Source: Siderastrea radians
Lineage: Eukaryota > Cnidaria > Anthozoa > Scleractinia > Rhizangiidae
NCBI GenBank assembly: GCA_964017195.1
Contig: OZ024887.1
Coordinates: forward strand, 61,488,811-61,552,810
Direction of reading: 5' to 3'
Length of the DNA stretch: 64,000 nucleotides
Shown here piece by piece: positions 48,801 to 57,672 of the stretch (positions are counted from its first letter, which is position 1; each line of letters starts with the position of its first letter). The notes under the pieces were generated by a model. That model was not told where the DNA came from, did not search any database, and was given only the letters and a program-made list of their open reading frames with translations. The translations under genes were made by a program, and so were the position numbers.

Positions 48801-51695
48801 ATATTTTGGACCTCAACAAGGGCCGCAAATTCCATCCCATAAACACGCGATGGAAAAATTTTCTCCTATCCCTTAGGTCAGGTCATTTGGAAAAATATCT
48901 ATAAATCTGATCATTTCTGCCTTATTATTTTTGTCATTGTTTTGTTACGAAGCTGTTTTCGTTGTTTTGCTACGAAGCTGTAAAGTGAACACAGTCTTAA
49001 TTAACTCAAGCAACAATGCAAGGGCCAAAAAATATATATTTGATCTCGCACCCCTCTTATTCCTAACTCACTGGCCATTTTCTTTGTTTATTTCCCTGAA
49101 TTGTGAGTTAGTCACCTATTTGGCACCATTGTCGGCCTTTTTATCCCGAATCTGACTTTAATGCACACCGTCTTTGGTTCTCCAATCAAATCTATTTGAA
49201 TCCAAAAACTATGCACTTGTAAATAAAGCAAATCATAGCCAATCATTTTTACCGTACTGAAATTACAATTGTGAAGCCCACCTGGCAAACGCTAGAGGTC
49301 CATTTGGCGTTATAGCAAGGATCACTAGCGGTGTAATTTGTTCCCCAGCAGCCATTCATCATCACATATCCGACACCCGTATTGGGTGCGTACGTATATG
49401 GGACGTCTCCTTGTTCTTTTTCAGATTTTTCTACGTCCGAGAGTGTCGCCCCCATGTGATACCCTGGGGGAACAAACATATCTGGAGTACTCCAGCCTTT
49501 GTCCGGCATAATATCCAATTTGATCTGAAAATTAATGGAATGAAAGAATAAGTCTTTTATAATCGACAGAATGAATGGGAAATTTAAAGTACTCCCCCAA
49601 GATCCCGTTATCCTGTCAACTTTGTTTGGATTGAGCTAAGAGACATGTTCCCTCCACGCCAGACTATTTACTCTTTGGATTATAGGAATATGGCTGTATT
49701 GCTCATAATTGCTTCAAGACGGTCATTCAATCAGGCCTCAAAAATGGCATGCCTCACAAAATCAGCTCTTCATGCATATGTTTGTGTCGGGTTGCAGTGC
49801 TCACCTCTTTTGCTAAAAAGTTTGAAGCCTTTTCCTGTGCTTCGTCAATAATCCTGAGTTGCTTGTCCACCAGTTTGTTCATCACTTCCAGTCCCTTGTC
49901 AACAACCGCTTCTTGTACTTTTGGGTTTTTCAAAACTCTTGCTGCCAAGGCAGGAAGCGCTCGTTCTGGCCTAGAAACACTTTTGCCTTCGAGGAAAGTA
50001 TCGACACCTTACCATCTGTTAAACGATTTGTCCATTATGAAGCCCCATAGACCCCCGGTGGTCGGGATTCTCTCTAATGCAAGCTTATATATGGTTACAC
50101 CTGGATAAAGGGTATGGTTTTCAAGCAGTTTAACTTAGGATATGTTTGGTATAGAATAGGGTACCACTTATCAGGAAACTAATAAAATAAGTCTAAAATC
50201 AGCATTGTGCTCGGTCAGTCCGGGATATCGATAGGGTAGGAATTCTTGGTTTCCAGTCAGGCTCAAATATAGGTATACAAAATACACATGATACAACTGA
50301 ACTGTAATCTAGTATTGGCTAAAGGTTTCAGAGTCTCAGGGGCACACCCAGCCAAAGATTCGCAGAATACTCCCCGAGATATACCAGTTGAACTTCGCAT
50401 TATCCTAAACCCTGTTAGCAGATCTTATGACGTTCATCTGGGTTGTGAAACATGTATATTCAACAAACCGCGTTCACTGCTTTAAAAAATTGTTTATGTT
50501 AACGTGGGAAATTTAAGTTTAGTAGCTCTCACGAAATTTGCAAAAAGGTAGAGGCTACAAAATGACATTAAAGACCAACTCTTGTGTAACGAATACTTGA
50601 TGAGAGAAATCTAGGTTTACCGATGTTTAGCAGATCAAAAGCAGCAATTAAGTGCCTACGAATTCATCCTCATCGTTACCGTGTATTTATTTTAATTAAT
50701 ATATTTATTTACGGTTGCCTGTAGTCTCTTAATGAAGAAACTGTACCTTGTTTTTTTGATCCTTGAGGAGTATTTTTTCCGCTCTCATCTTCAAATTCGC
50801 CATTTTTGTGTTGTGTATCAGTAGTTTGAGAGGTGTCCTTATCTTCTTCGAGCAATTTCTCGTCTTCTTTCTCGCCGGATCCACTCACGTTCAGCTCCTC
50901 ATTTCTACCCACTTTCTTTTGCAACGCATCACCTTAGTTAAATGCGATAAATTCAACAAAATGTTACATACATACATCACCTTTATTTCACCTCGGATTT
51001 ACAAGAGTAGCTGTATAGCTAAATTCTCCGAGAAAGAAAAAAAGAAGAAAAAAATAAATAAAATAGTATTAATAACAAAAATAAAAATAAAATCATATAT
51101 TATATACAGTAAATTAAACTACTATTTACATAGGTAAGAATTGCATTGATGTTCGAAAGAAATTTGGCATATTTTAGTTTTGAACTCATTCAAGGACGCT
51201 AGTGACCTTAGGTCCTCTGTTAGTTTGTTCCACGTTTGTAGTAGTGTATCTGAAGGAATGAAGACCATAAGTGGTTGTGTTAACGTATGGGATAACAAGA
51301 TTCCTTGATCCTCTTAAGTTGCGTTCAGTATTTCTCATTTGAAAGAAACCACGCATGTACTTTGGCATCGTTTCGAACTGGATTGTCTTGAAAAACTGTT
51401 TTTTGGCCTTTCCCAACGAAAAGTGGAGAAGAAAACAATACTTGTCATTGCTAATGACATTTGACGCCATGTGTAATGATGTATGTGAGTTGTGTCTTAA
51501 AAGGAATATATTTACAGCTGAGGAGAAAGGATGGTTTCTAAGTCGCAAGATCAAAAGGATAGGATTCTACTATTTATATTGGTTAGTTAATTACAATGCA
51601 ACACATACAAGAAGAATTTAATTAGGCATCAGTTACTTACCATGATGCACCGCAGACATTACAGCAATGAACAGCAGAATGGTAGATTTTCTCAT
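25091..51695 (-). CDS. Secreted MACPF - Methyltransf_FA-like - pentraxin-like multidomain protein, 17 coding exons
   Basis: Coding exons in transcript order: 51695-51641, 50932-50713, 49970-49805, 49524-49282, 48538-48383, 45423-45311, 44410-44180, 43952-43840, 43362-42950, 42391-42197, 41845-41601, 41298-40818, 39819-39444, 31864-31736, 30240-30172, 29901-29658, 25550-25091. They sum to 3909 nt (1302 codons plus stop), and every donor phase matches the next acceptor phase. Layout: signal peptide 1-18, acidic linker to about 91, helix 92-147, unassigned module 148-228, MACPF about 280-570, Lys-rich segment to about 716, Methyltransf_FA-like domain about 800-985, Cys-rich module to about 1046, pentraxin/LamG-like about 1050-1252, basic tail. 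Closest remembered relatives are coral MACPF proteins called perivitellin-2-like. Predicted role, by family only: extracellular membrane-active effector with a recognition domain. Least certain parts are the donor of the 30240-30172 exon and the acceptor at 48538. The same-strand paralogue starts 10 kb upstream. Confidence 0.8.
26843..27130 (+). pseudogene. Decayed THAP zinc-finger segment
   Basis: One frame gives [19 protein letters not shown], which fits the THAP opening (Cys, then a Gly-Ile-hydrophobic-His block before the Pro of the AVPTF-type core). After a frame change a second frame gives [10 protein letters not shown] and IPLPIPTIW, matching the ICSEHF...AVPTIF end. At least two frame changes and a TGA interrupt it. 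The family call comes from these two blocks in correct order and spacing. Confidence 0.6.
27243..27456. mobile_element. Near-perfect 214 bp foldback MITE
   Basis: Arms of about 103 bp (ATCATAATTCGGTAAATTGT onward) pair with only a few mismatches and a 4-base loop near 27350. It shares ends with 18355-18443. Confidence 0.85.
27690..28135 (+). pseudogene. Remnant of a non-LTR retrotransposon 3' end
   Basis: Reading 27780-27920 on the plus strand gives [19 protein letters not shown] followed by [12 protein letters not shown]: the C-terminal zinc-binding and 'YD-IR' block of a LINE ORF2. Stop codons follow. The end is AATAAAATG then (TTG)n, a LINE-like 3' tail. It is nested in the THAP transposon. 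Confidence 0.6.
28140..28900. repeat. Dispersed repeat, inverted relative to 45960-46660
   Basis: Shared blocks include AATATCACACGCCA, CAAGAATGGCCAAAA, GATCGACCC and AATAGCCATGTCTATTTTGC, all in reverse order and orientation at 45960-46660. No coding capacity. Confidence 0.6.
28900..29060. mobile_element. GGATA-rich MITE family (2 of 4)
   Basis: GGATAGCGG near the start and TTATCC blocks towards the end, closing with GAGCAACTGGGGCC, as in the other three copies. Confidence 0.5.
30010..30108. mobile_element. Foldback MITE next to exon 15
   Basis: GACGGGAAAATCTCAAACT and its inverse enclose a GACCGAGCGATAGCGAGGTC hairpin. It begins about 65 bases after the proposed donor of the 30240-30172 exon; the open frame that runs on from that exon into this element is therefore not coding. 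Confidence 0.7.
30775..30842. repeat. (TTA)n microsatellite
   Basis: About 15-20 uninterrupted ATT/TTA units in intron 14. The flanking 30250-31730 holds no coding exon that I can find. Confidence 0.85.
31736..31864 (-). CDS. Exon 14: Cys-rich module
   Basis: A 129 nt exon in phase 1-1 (acceptor TTTTAG, donor G|GTAAGG). With the end of exon 13 it gives about eight Cys in 55 residues (spacings like CANNC, CHKC, CVNEC), like a furin-like or EGF-like disulfide repeat. It lies 7.6 kb from exon 13 across an intron packed with repeats, and is too short to show as a clear ORF. Symmetric phase 1-1 is the usual phase of extracellular shuffled modules. Confidence 0.7.
32535..33980. repeat. Palindromic repeat unit A (first of three) and start of unit B
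   Basis: Unit A starts with a hairpin (32535-32674, GAACGCGAGTGTTCTATGGG paired with its inverse) and continues through a ~900 bp body to a second hairpin (33549-33690, built on ATTAGTATGCTCTA). Unit B begins at 33779 with the first hairpin again (33779-33919). A TAATG pentanucleotide array (32480-32530) precedes unit A. Confidence 0.75.
33987..36457 (-). mobile_element. 5'-truncated LINE (L1/Tx1-like?) with 12 bp target duplication
   Basis: TTTCGCATTTTA flanks both sides (33975-33986 and 36458-36469), and the 3' end carries a poly(A)-like tail (plus-strand T-runs near 33990-34020). The insertion splits unit B of the palindromic repeat. The 5' end begins inside the RT domain, so the endonuclease and ORF1 are lost. 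The clade is tentative. Confidence 0.85.
34427..36457 (-). pseudogene. LINE reverse transcriptase, 5'-truncated and frameshifted
   Basis: From 36457 down to 34802 the frame is open for about 550 codons and holds RT motifs: [13 protein letters not shown] (motif A, catalytic Asp), [12 protein letters not shown] (motif B) and FADDTTL (motif C). At 34775-34806 an ~11 bp tandem duplication of GTAACTAATA sequence shifts the frame just before the C-terminal zinc finger (CAQC...EHTFLEC), whose frame continues to 34427. Apart from this and the truncation the protein is intact, so the insertion is young. It is antisense-independent: same strand as the host gene, in intron 13. Confidence 0.88.
36458..37286. 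repeat. Palindromic repeat unit B, remainder after the LINE
   Basis: Resumes at TTTCGCATTTTAATTTTTTA, as in unit A at about 32735, and runs to the second hairpin (37004-37150), then to a CATCGAAATGCTGGACACTG segment. Confidence 0.7.
37287..37960. repeat. Palindromic repeat unit C, internally deleted
   Basis: A shortened first hairpin (37287-37391) joins the body at AATACACGGAAATTTGGAAC and ends with the second hairpin (37739-37870). Confidence 0.7.
37966..38160 (+). pseudogene. Penelope-like element fragment (GIY-YIG end), inverted copy
   Basis: Reads [24 protein letters not shown] sequence on the plus strand, then jumps to the element's 3' end (GCATATTTGTTGTAATTATT). It is the inverted partner of 38390-38985 with an internal deletion. 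Confidence 0.6.
38160..38365. repeat. Duplicated 63 bp segment and TAATG array
   Basis: GAGCATCGAAATGCTGGACA occurs at about 38168 and 38233 in tandem (also near 37228), followed by a (TGTAA)n array to 38362. Confidence 0.75.
38390..38985 (-). pseudogene. Penelope-like element fragment with GIY-YIG-type block
   Basis: The frame 38980-38582 holds a paired-Cys start (CTCGHVID), [18 protein letters not shown] and DKHSSDH, matching the YxGKT...R..EH block of the GIY-YIG endonuclease found at the C-terminus of Penelope-like retroelements. The RT part is absent. The 3' region (38398-38580) is shared with the inverted copy at 37966-38160. Confidence 0.6.
39444..41298 (-). CDS. Exons 12-13: farnesoic-acid-methyltransferase-like (Methyltransf_FA) beta domain
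   Basis: Exon 12 (41298-40818) and exon 13 (39819-39444) join in phase 0. Together they show the beta-sandwich pattern of the Methyltransf_FA family (PF12248): a HFTAASS strand, a 'FYVVFSASP' strand, YVVEIS, then in exon 13 YFVCITISG, a LIEYGK strand and a closing strand with RFYAFG. In animals this domain is usually a non-catalytic recognition module despite its name. The match is by pattern, and the central Trp residues typical of the family are poorly conserved, so the family call is moderate; the exons themselves are well supported. The intron 39820-40817 holds a TTAA-flanked MITE. Confidence 0.6.
40169..40734. mobile_element. TTAA-flanked MITE
   Basis: Ends CCACCGGACGTACG and (inverse) CCCTCGGACGTACA with G-rich inner stretches, flanked by TTAA at 40165-40168 and 40735-40738. 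TTAA duplications are typical of piggyBac and Kolobok groups. Intron 12 of the MACPF gene. Confidence 0.7.
41601..42391 (-). CDS. Exons 10-11: post-MACPF Cys/Lys-rich segment
   Basis: Exon 10 (42391-42197, 65 codons, phase 0-0) begins NWGCEG directly after the MACPF core, a Trp-Gly-Cys-Glu motif that I associate with the coral MACPF family, then a Lys-rich stretch (KGKKKK) and a second Cys, consistent with a small disulfide-bonded domain. Exon 11 (41845-41601) is Lys/Ser/Pro-rich at first and less ordered. The intron between them contains (TTG)n repeats near 42080-42130. Confidence 0.75.
42950..48538 (-). CDS. Exons 5-9: MACPF (membrane attack complex/perforin) domain
   Basis: Exons 48538-48383, 45423-45311, 44410-44180, 43952-43840 and 43362-42950. 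The domain core starts in exon 6 ([11 protein letters not shown]) and carries the MACPF signature in exon 9: WGTHYI followed five residues later by FGG, matching the family pattern [FY/W]GTH[FY]...GG. Exon 8 supplies the usual 'RYEIF...F...LP' segment before it. Ser/Gly/Ala- and Lys-rich stretches in exons 7 and 9 sit where the two membrane-inserting helix bundles lie in known MACPF proteins. All five exons join in phase. Large introns (45424-48382 and 44411-45310) hold mobile repeats. A lone exon 6 of 113 nt is easy to miss: it has no long ORF and is found only by phase and homology. Confidence 0.88.
44030..44102. repeat. (GGAT)n microsatellite
   Basis: GGATGGATGGATGCATGGAT units in intron 7. 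Confidence 0.85.
45805..46660. repeat. GGATA-rich MITE (3 of 4) joined to a dispersed repeat
   Basis: 45805-45965 has GTTCAAAG ends and TTATCC/GGATAA blocks. 45960-46660 is the inverted relative of 28140-28900. The two repeat types are neighbours at both sites, so they may be one element. Confidence 0.55.
46800..48196. repeat. 1.4 kb repeat, copy 1 (intron 5)
   Basis: Near-identical over most of its length to 53305-54800, same orientation (for example GCGCGATCCT, ACTGGATGACGTATTGTTTA, CTATTAGCTGCTTTACTC). TTAACCGGCCGT at 46822 and its inverse at 48185-48196 could be terminal repeats. The GTCGCCATATGGCGAC palindrome lies near its right end. Open frames within it are short. Confidence 0.8.
48586..48740. 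mobile_element. GGATA-rich MITE family (4 of 4)
   Basis: TGGATAGCGGCC, alternating TTATCC/GGATAA and a closing TCTTTGAATAACCGTGG. It lies in intron 4, about 50 bases from exon 5. Confidence 0.5.
49282..49524 (-). CDS. Exon 4: unassigned 81-residue Cys/Gly module
   Basis: A phase 0-0 exon of exactly 81 codons between clear sites (TTTTCAG acceptor, CAG|GTGGGC donor). It holds a Pro-rich start (VPPGYHMGA), an acidic stretch, then a Gly/Tyr/Cys-rich core ([14 protein letters not shown]) with three Cys in its last 35 residues. A symmetric exon with paired Cys looks like a small shuffled extracellular module. I do not recognise the family. Confidence 0.7.
49805..50932 (-). CDS. Exons 2-3: acidic low-complexity linker and amphipathic helix
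   Basis: Exon 2 (50932-50713) is rich in Glu, Asp, Lys, Gly and Ser and has no fold I recognise. Its donor was placed at CC|GTAAAT because this is the only choice that keeps phase with exon 3; a stronger-looking GTACAG site 40 bases earlier would break the frame. Exon 3 (49970-49805) encodes about 55 residues with helix-forming spacing (repeated Val, Leu, Lys, Ala), likely an amphipathic or coiled segment just after the linker. The intron between them (49971-50712) shows nothing recognisable. Confidence 0.7.
51100..51560 (-). pseudogene. LINE 3'-end fragment
   Basis: The minus-strand frame 51554-51186 gives [17 protein letters not shown] and [16 protein letters not shown], the C-terminal 'R-G---L--P...SF-Y' block that ends many non-LTR RT proteins, with stops after it. 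It lies in intron 1 of the MACPF gene. Confidence 0.6.
51641..51695 (-). CDS. Exon 1: initiator Met and signal peptide
   Basis: The ATG at 51695-51693 opens 18 codons with a basic start (MRKS) and a hydrophobic core of Ile, Leu, Phe, Ala and Val, then small residues, which is a typical secretory signal. The exon ends in phase 1 at a consensus donor (G|GTAAGT). It fits the acceptor of the next exon at 50932 (AAG|GT). I see no convincing TATA box in the 100 bases upstream, and the 5' UTR was not resolved. Confidence 0.8.
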
Positions 51696-53304
51696 GTTTG
51701 ACACGAGAAACTGATCTGACCGCTTGGACTAATGAACACAAACGAGAACAAGAGGTCAGTTATGTTCATAGTAATATCCAACAAAAATAATAAACTTGAG
51801 ATCGAGGAATACATATCTTCGTATTCAATTTGAGATCGAGTTTAGTTCGAGTTGAACTCCGGCTTACTGTCATATTAAAAAAGAATTAAAAAGACAGTAT
51901 CCAGGTTGATACATCGTGGCCACCAACTTGCTTCTCGTTTGCTTTACAAGCTTGAAGTAGGAACAAAACATTTCATTGAAAGTAAAGAAATGTGCAAAGC
52001 TGGAGAGCCAAATTATTATAACGCCTTAAATACTCAAAGTTCTATCGTGGCAATTTTTAGGTTAACAGAATGGCAATTTTTAATTTATGGATAGTCCGTC
52101 ATGAAAAACTGATATACTGTACTTTATCAGCTAGCCAGCTTGAAATAAAACTTTACGGAAACTTATAAACTGTAGAAGTGGTCTCAGCGACGTACAGCAA
52201 AAAGTGATCACAGTAATAATAGAGCGAATCATGTTTTCCTAGACAAAAAGAAAATGCGAAATAGCCTTTGATAGTTTCTCGATGAACATGAATGTACGTT
52301 TTGCGTGAAAAAGTAGACATCGAAGTGTAAAATAATTGGTCGAAATTCTTTTTGAAACGTTCCACTTAATTTTTGAATTTAACCTCGAAAAATGATCCCC
52401 AAATAATATTATGGTAGGATGTTTTTGGCGTTTCTTCCGCGGGTTCTTGGGACTGTTGTTTCCCTCATTAAGAAAAAACTTAAAGCAGTAAATGTCATCT
52501 CGTGTGTGTATAGAAAGCTTTATCGGTACATCGCGCTCTAAAACCACGTAAACATAAAGGTAAAAGGTATGTTTATGCGAGACCGACCTTCTATCAAGTC
52601 AAGCGATAGAAATAGGTTGAAAACATGACGTCACGGTGCTCTCGAACCAACACGACCCAACTCTTCACGGACATTTTTGATTGAAGTAATGGCGGCGAAG
52701 GGCTAATATAATCGGCTAATATAATCGTACTTCCCTTTTGAATTTAAGTGTAAATTTTGGCATGGGGATTATTGAGCAGATATACTTTCGCAAACGAAAG
52801 AGAAAAGGGAAGGTGAATTTTTGATAATAGTAGCCCTTTAAATAAAATACTGTTCCGCAAACACGTCCGGACTAATTGGCGTAATACCATGAGCAGATCC
52901 TTAGCCTTTGCGGTTTGTTTGTTTGTTTGTTTGTTTGTTTTTGACATGAACAACGCTCTCGTTATCGGAAACAGAGATCATGCGTCGGATTTTAAGCTGA
53001 TCCACTTACATGATTAGATCTATAGCAATCGGGTAAAGTTCCAGAAAGAAAATATCTCTGTTTTTTCCACTCTTCTGTCTATTTGCCAAGTGCGCAGCTG
53101 GATCCAAACACTATATACCAAAACCACAAGATTCACGGCATCTGTGTAAAAGTATATAAAAGGAGACGAATGCTAGGCCTCCTCGACAAAAAAAAAAGTT
53201 GACAGTTCAACCTCTTGAGAATCTGACACCAGAGTCGCAAATCTCTTTTAACACCTTGTGTTTGTCTTATATAATGTAAGGAGCGTTTAACGCCTACAGT
53301 AACA
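51696..53304. other. Upstream region of the MACPF gene
   Basis: Promoter and 5' UTR should lie here, but no TATA box, initiator or exon stands out. A (TTTG)n run occurs at about 52912-52940. Confidence 0.4.
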
Positions 53305-54800
53305 TAAACAAGAAAGCCCATTGGGCATTTTGACCGGCTATTCTGACCCTCCCCACCCCAAGGTTTCACAAATGTTAGCGCGATCCTCTATTTATACGAA
53401 CCAGCGTGACGAAAAGTGATTGTGTGACACAATATTTTGACTATAGCGGTACTGGATGACGTATTGTTTAAACTCTGATGACTCAGCTTATCTTTCTTAT
53501 CGCTTTTATTTGTGCTGAAAAACGCAAATCCACTCAAACGTTGAATGTCGATATAAATTCGTCCACAACCGAGAATGCTCACACAGGGACGACGAAGTAT
53601 TTACTTTTGTGCCTAGACCTTAAATACAAACAATGAACATAGCAGTAGAATCAAAATATAACGCCTGGTAAACACGAGCTCGAGCAGATCGTCAGAGTAT
53701 GGGGCACGTCAAGGCATATCTCATGACGTGATGTTTAAATCCGGTTTGCTAACCCGGGAATCCCCTTGCAAAAGTAAACAAGCGAGCGGGGACGACAGTC
53801 GCCCACGTCTTTGAAAGTTAACGCGCCTGTCGAACCGCAATCGATTTCGCGCTCACTCGCTTGTTTTTCTTTCCTTCACTATCTCTGAACGGAAAGAGAG
53901 ACTGCTCGTAGCCTTTAGCAAACATCACACGCAAACCACACAAATCCGTCGATAATATTCAGATATTTTCGTTCTTTTAATGCAAAAAGACTCGTAACAC
54001 CTGCCTTATTAATTGATCTCCTTATTAATGACGATTCCTTCGTATCAACTTCTCGCCTCAAATAAACACTCGTCTCTCTCCGTTCACAAGAACTATCATG
54101 TACTGATGCTGCAATCAACTAATATTGCATCATCATACTAGTACCAATTCCTTCTCTTCCTAGCCCACGCCGGCAAAACGCAACTGTCCTTTTTGTCCGC
54201 TGCGAAATACAAGTTAGCCAATCAGAAACCTTACAATCCACTTCGTAAACCACCTCCCCCCCCTATAAAACGCCAAGGGAAACCGCCTCTCACGCAGCAC
54301 AATATTACACCGCTCCTATACAAAACGTAACTTTCAAAGCAAATCACATTCACAGAAAAGTGATATGCTCCTGACATTCACAAATCCTTCTGACCCCACA
54401 TTTTTACATCCTTCAAAATGTCAATCCAATTAAAAAAACTCCTGCGCTAAAAAAATTGTCGCCATAACCACTAACTAGATCAGACAACACAGCCAATTTC
54501 GCATTTAATCCTATTAGCTGCTTTACTCAATTGCGCATGCGTTATACAAGACAAATACAAAAAAAACAACTAAACAAGCCTTAGCCGTTCATATCTTAAA
54601 TACCGTAAATTAAAAGACAAGAACGCACGAAGGTAACATTCAGCAGACTAATATGCGCATGCGTCTTATATAAGACAGTACCGCTCTTGAGTACCCGTAC
54701 CACAAGCTTTACAGCACTTTGTTCGTATGTTAAGCCAACTGACTTTCACCAAAAGCCGTGTTCATTTTATAAACCGGCGGTCGCTATATCGACGGCAGGT
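53305..54800. repeat. 1.4 kb repeat, copy 2 (intergenic)
   Basis: Direct-orientation partner of 46800-48196. It has an insertion near 53785-53915 with AAGCGAGCG / CGCTCACTCGCTT inverted ends, absent from copy 1, and decayed termini (TGACCGGC / GCAGGTTGA). Confidence 0.8.
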
Positions 54801-55054
54801 TGAGTAGGCGACGGAGGAACACCCTACCAGGTAAAATCACGGAACAGGCGAACTTAAGCAAACCAATAAGCGACAGTACATCGCAGTGTGACCCTTTGTC
54901 CCGTGAGAAAGCCCTCGATGGTATTTAAGCCCTGGTGAAGCCTGGCCTCGTGTTTAATTATTACAGTCTAATTCTATGCCTGCGAAAGTAAGCACGTGCC
55001 AGGTCCCTCTGTTTTTTTTCCGACGCCATAGGAACTTCGATATCCGCACATAAT

Positions 55055-55480
55055 CACCAAAATTGTTGAACACGATTACTACAAGCACTCAAGGTTTTAT
55101 CGATTATCACAAAGTCATCTAAAATGTGAATGATGTGAGGTGGGCCCAATTTTGTTCTAGCAATCCATTCGAGCCCTGCGCTACGTTTTTCAAATGGAAA
55201 AAAGAGCATCTTCCCACCATAGGGACACACATATCGCAATAAAACTGACACTCTTTCCACTGGGAACCTAGCAAATGATAGTCGTAAGGATGTACGTATA
55301 CTGGAATAATTCGGAAAGCGTTTCGAACATCCGTCTTTGCCATGGCACATCCCTTACCTTTGTAAGTTTTCTAATCATCTTAATGGTACCATTAACCGTA
55401 GCATATTTAACTGAAGCATATTCTTGTGGGATAAAACCATTAACTGATGCTCCGTGGGGAATCCTATATGTCTGAATTCT
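55055..55480 (-). pseudogene. DIRS/Ngaro-like reverse transcriptase fragment
   Basis: Split over two frames: AKTDVRNAFRIIPV (motif A), DYHLLGSQW, FYCDMCVP (motif B) and HIIHILDDFVI (motif C, LDD). The phrase 'AKTD--NAFRIIP-HP-DYHLLG' is typical of DIRS-type RTs. Upstream (55350-55480) another frame carries IPHGASVNGFIPQEYASV, the usual preceding block. Several frameshifts; no recombinase seen. Confidence 0.65.
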
Positions 55481-55499
55481 AAGATCAGGGCTTAACCTT

Positions 55500-57560
55500 T
55501 GTTACTTAAAAATACAATTGGAGCTTTCATAGGGGTCTTAATATAAAGGCTCAAAAACAAAATGCATGCTCATCCCTTACTACTATAATCAATGTTTGAC
55601 TTTATTTTGGGACAACTCGAGCTGAACTCGAAATTGTTCTCATCTCCTGCATTCCCTGGTCTAAGTGACGCCAACAGACTGTGTCACTACAGCCATAAAA
55701 CGGAACTGATGAAGAGTATATGTCTTTGTAGTGTTTTAAAGTGATAGATAAGGTATTAAGACAGTTTCCTGTTTGGTTTGGTTTGGCTTTCCGCTTAAAC
55801 CACTTGATTGGTTAATTCATTAACCGATTAGTAGCACGGTTATATCTTCATGGGCTTTTTCCATACTTGCCACCACTAGTTACAATTTTCTTCATGGTTG
55901 CATCGATTTTACTGCAGAATTATGTTACAGTAAGAGAGGCAGATAACAAAGGACATATACTCTCCCTAACTAAACAAAAAGGCTGGCCGTGACTATTAAG
56001 CGTACAAAACAGGTGGAACTTTCATGCTGTCACCATTTCACTTGCAACGTTAATATTGACAGTATTATCACATTAGCATTTGAACAACAGTCACAGTTTA
56101 CAGATGTTTTTAAATGCCGATGAACATATTAACTGTATTTGCTTTGACCGGCGAATAAATGTCTGTGGGCATTAATTCGTAGGCGCCAAACTAATGACAA
56201 ATTGGACAACAACACGTTACGTAGCGTAAAATCACAATAAAAGGCCTATCGCCAGTTTGTGTTGAGCCTAAAATTGTAATCATAAAAAAACTGCCGACAA
56301 ATACCTGTTATCTTTCAGTGCTAATATTGTAAACGCCGCATGAAATAATTATCAGTATGCATGTGCAGAAACAACATTTTATAAACAAAAATAATTTTTA
56401 GTAATTTGAAGGCCTCCAAAAATGTTTAAATGGTTAACAATAACAATATTTTAATTAAGCACAACCTGTTTGATCCTGGCCAATCAATATTTGAAAGCAA
56501 AAATTGCAGCCATTGAAATAATGCTTACCTCCTCAATTCAGTGTTAACTCTGTGGTTATATCTGCAATATTGCCCCGGTTAATTTTCTCACCAACTTAAT
56601 GGTGTCAGAGACGATTTATGTAATGTTTTAAATATTTCGAAACGACTAACAACTGTTTTGCTTTGTCGAGCATGACGAAACAGTATTAAGTGTTTTTATT
56701 TATTGTGTTGTTTTTTCCCTCTGCGTTTCGATGTCTTCCATTGAACGTTCTTGATCTAGTGGCCAAGGTTAGAATTTTTTTGGCGCAGCTGTTTTAAATA
56801 ACTGAGTGTATCCACTCAAAAGGCTTTTCGAAGAAATCATAACCAAACCGACCACCCAGCAAGTATTGAGAGAGGTCACAGCGGTGTCCCTTACGCTATC
56901 GGTTCTCAGGGAATGAAAGTCCCTATGCCATAATTGGAGAAGACAGTTCTAGCTTTCCATTTCCAGACACAAAAATCCCTCCAATAAATGCGTCAAACAA
57001 GAGCTCTACTCCCGACTCTACCTGTTCGCCCCTAAATTATGTTATAGCAGAAGCATTCATCATACAAATGATTCATATGTAGCAATTGAGGCGTACGTTA
57101 AGTATAAGACCGGGATTAATTTTACTTCCGTACGTTCACGTGATCGAAGATAGGCCACCTTTTCAATGCAGTCCTCCATTAGCCACTAGTCATCTCATGG
57201 AACCTACTTCTTCCCCTGCTTTATAATTTTTAAAGATCCTGGGTGACTGACCGGCAAAAAATTGAAACTCTAACCTCTAGCGATCTGAAACCGGCACCCT
57301 AGTGGGTGTCACCTGCTTAACAACAACCAAAAAATCGGCTCTAAGCTAAAACTAGAATAACAGCTAGCTAACAATAAGCAACATCCTTAATACGTTCTAA
57401 ATTTAGGGCTACAAGAACCTTTTAATCATTACAGTGCTTTCGAGGTGCGATCATGATAGTTTTTACAAACGCCAAAAATTAGAACAAAAATGTCATTTGA
57501 TGAACCCAGGTAAGGTTAGGTTCACAGACGGTTTTTCAACGAGCTCTTAGAGCACATTCT
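55500..57560. other. Unassigned intergenic spacer
   Basis: AT-rich, with only short open frames. No exon with matching splice sites or known motif was found. Confidence 0.4.
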
Positions 57561-57574
57561 TCATTTTAAATCAC

Positions 57575-57585
57575 GAATTCTTCTT

Positions 57586-57616
<31 letters not shown>

Positions 57617-57620
57617 TTAC

Positions 57621-57672
<52 letters not shown>
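57575..57672. repeat. (CTT)n-(TTA)n compound microsatellite
   Basis: TTCTTCTTC followed by TTATTATTA, about 95 bases in all. Confidence 0.9.

Noticed and set aside
50757..50762. Stronger-looking donor (G|GTACAG) for exon 2
   Set aside because: It gives phase 1, while the exon 3 acceptor needs phase 2; the later CC|GTAAAT site fits.
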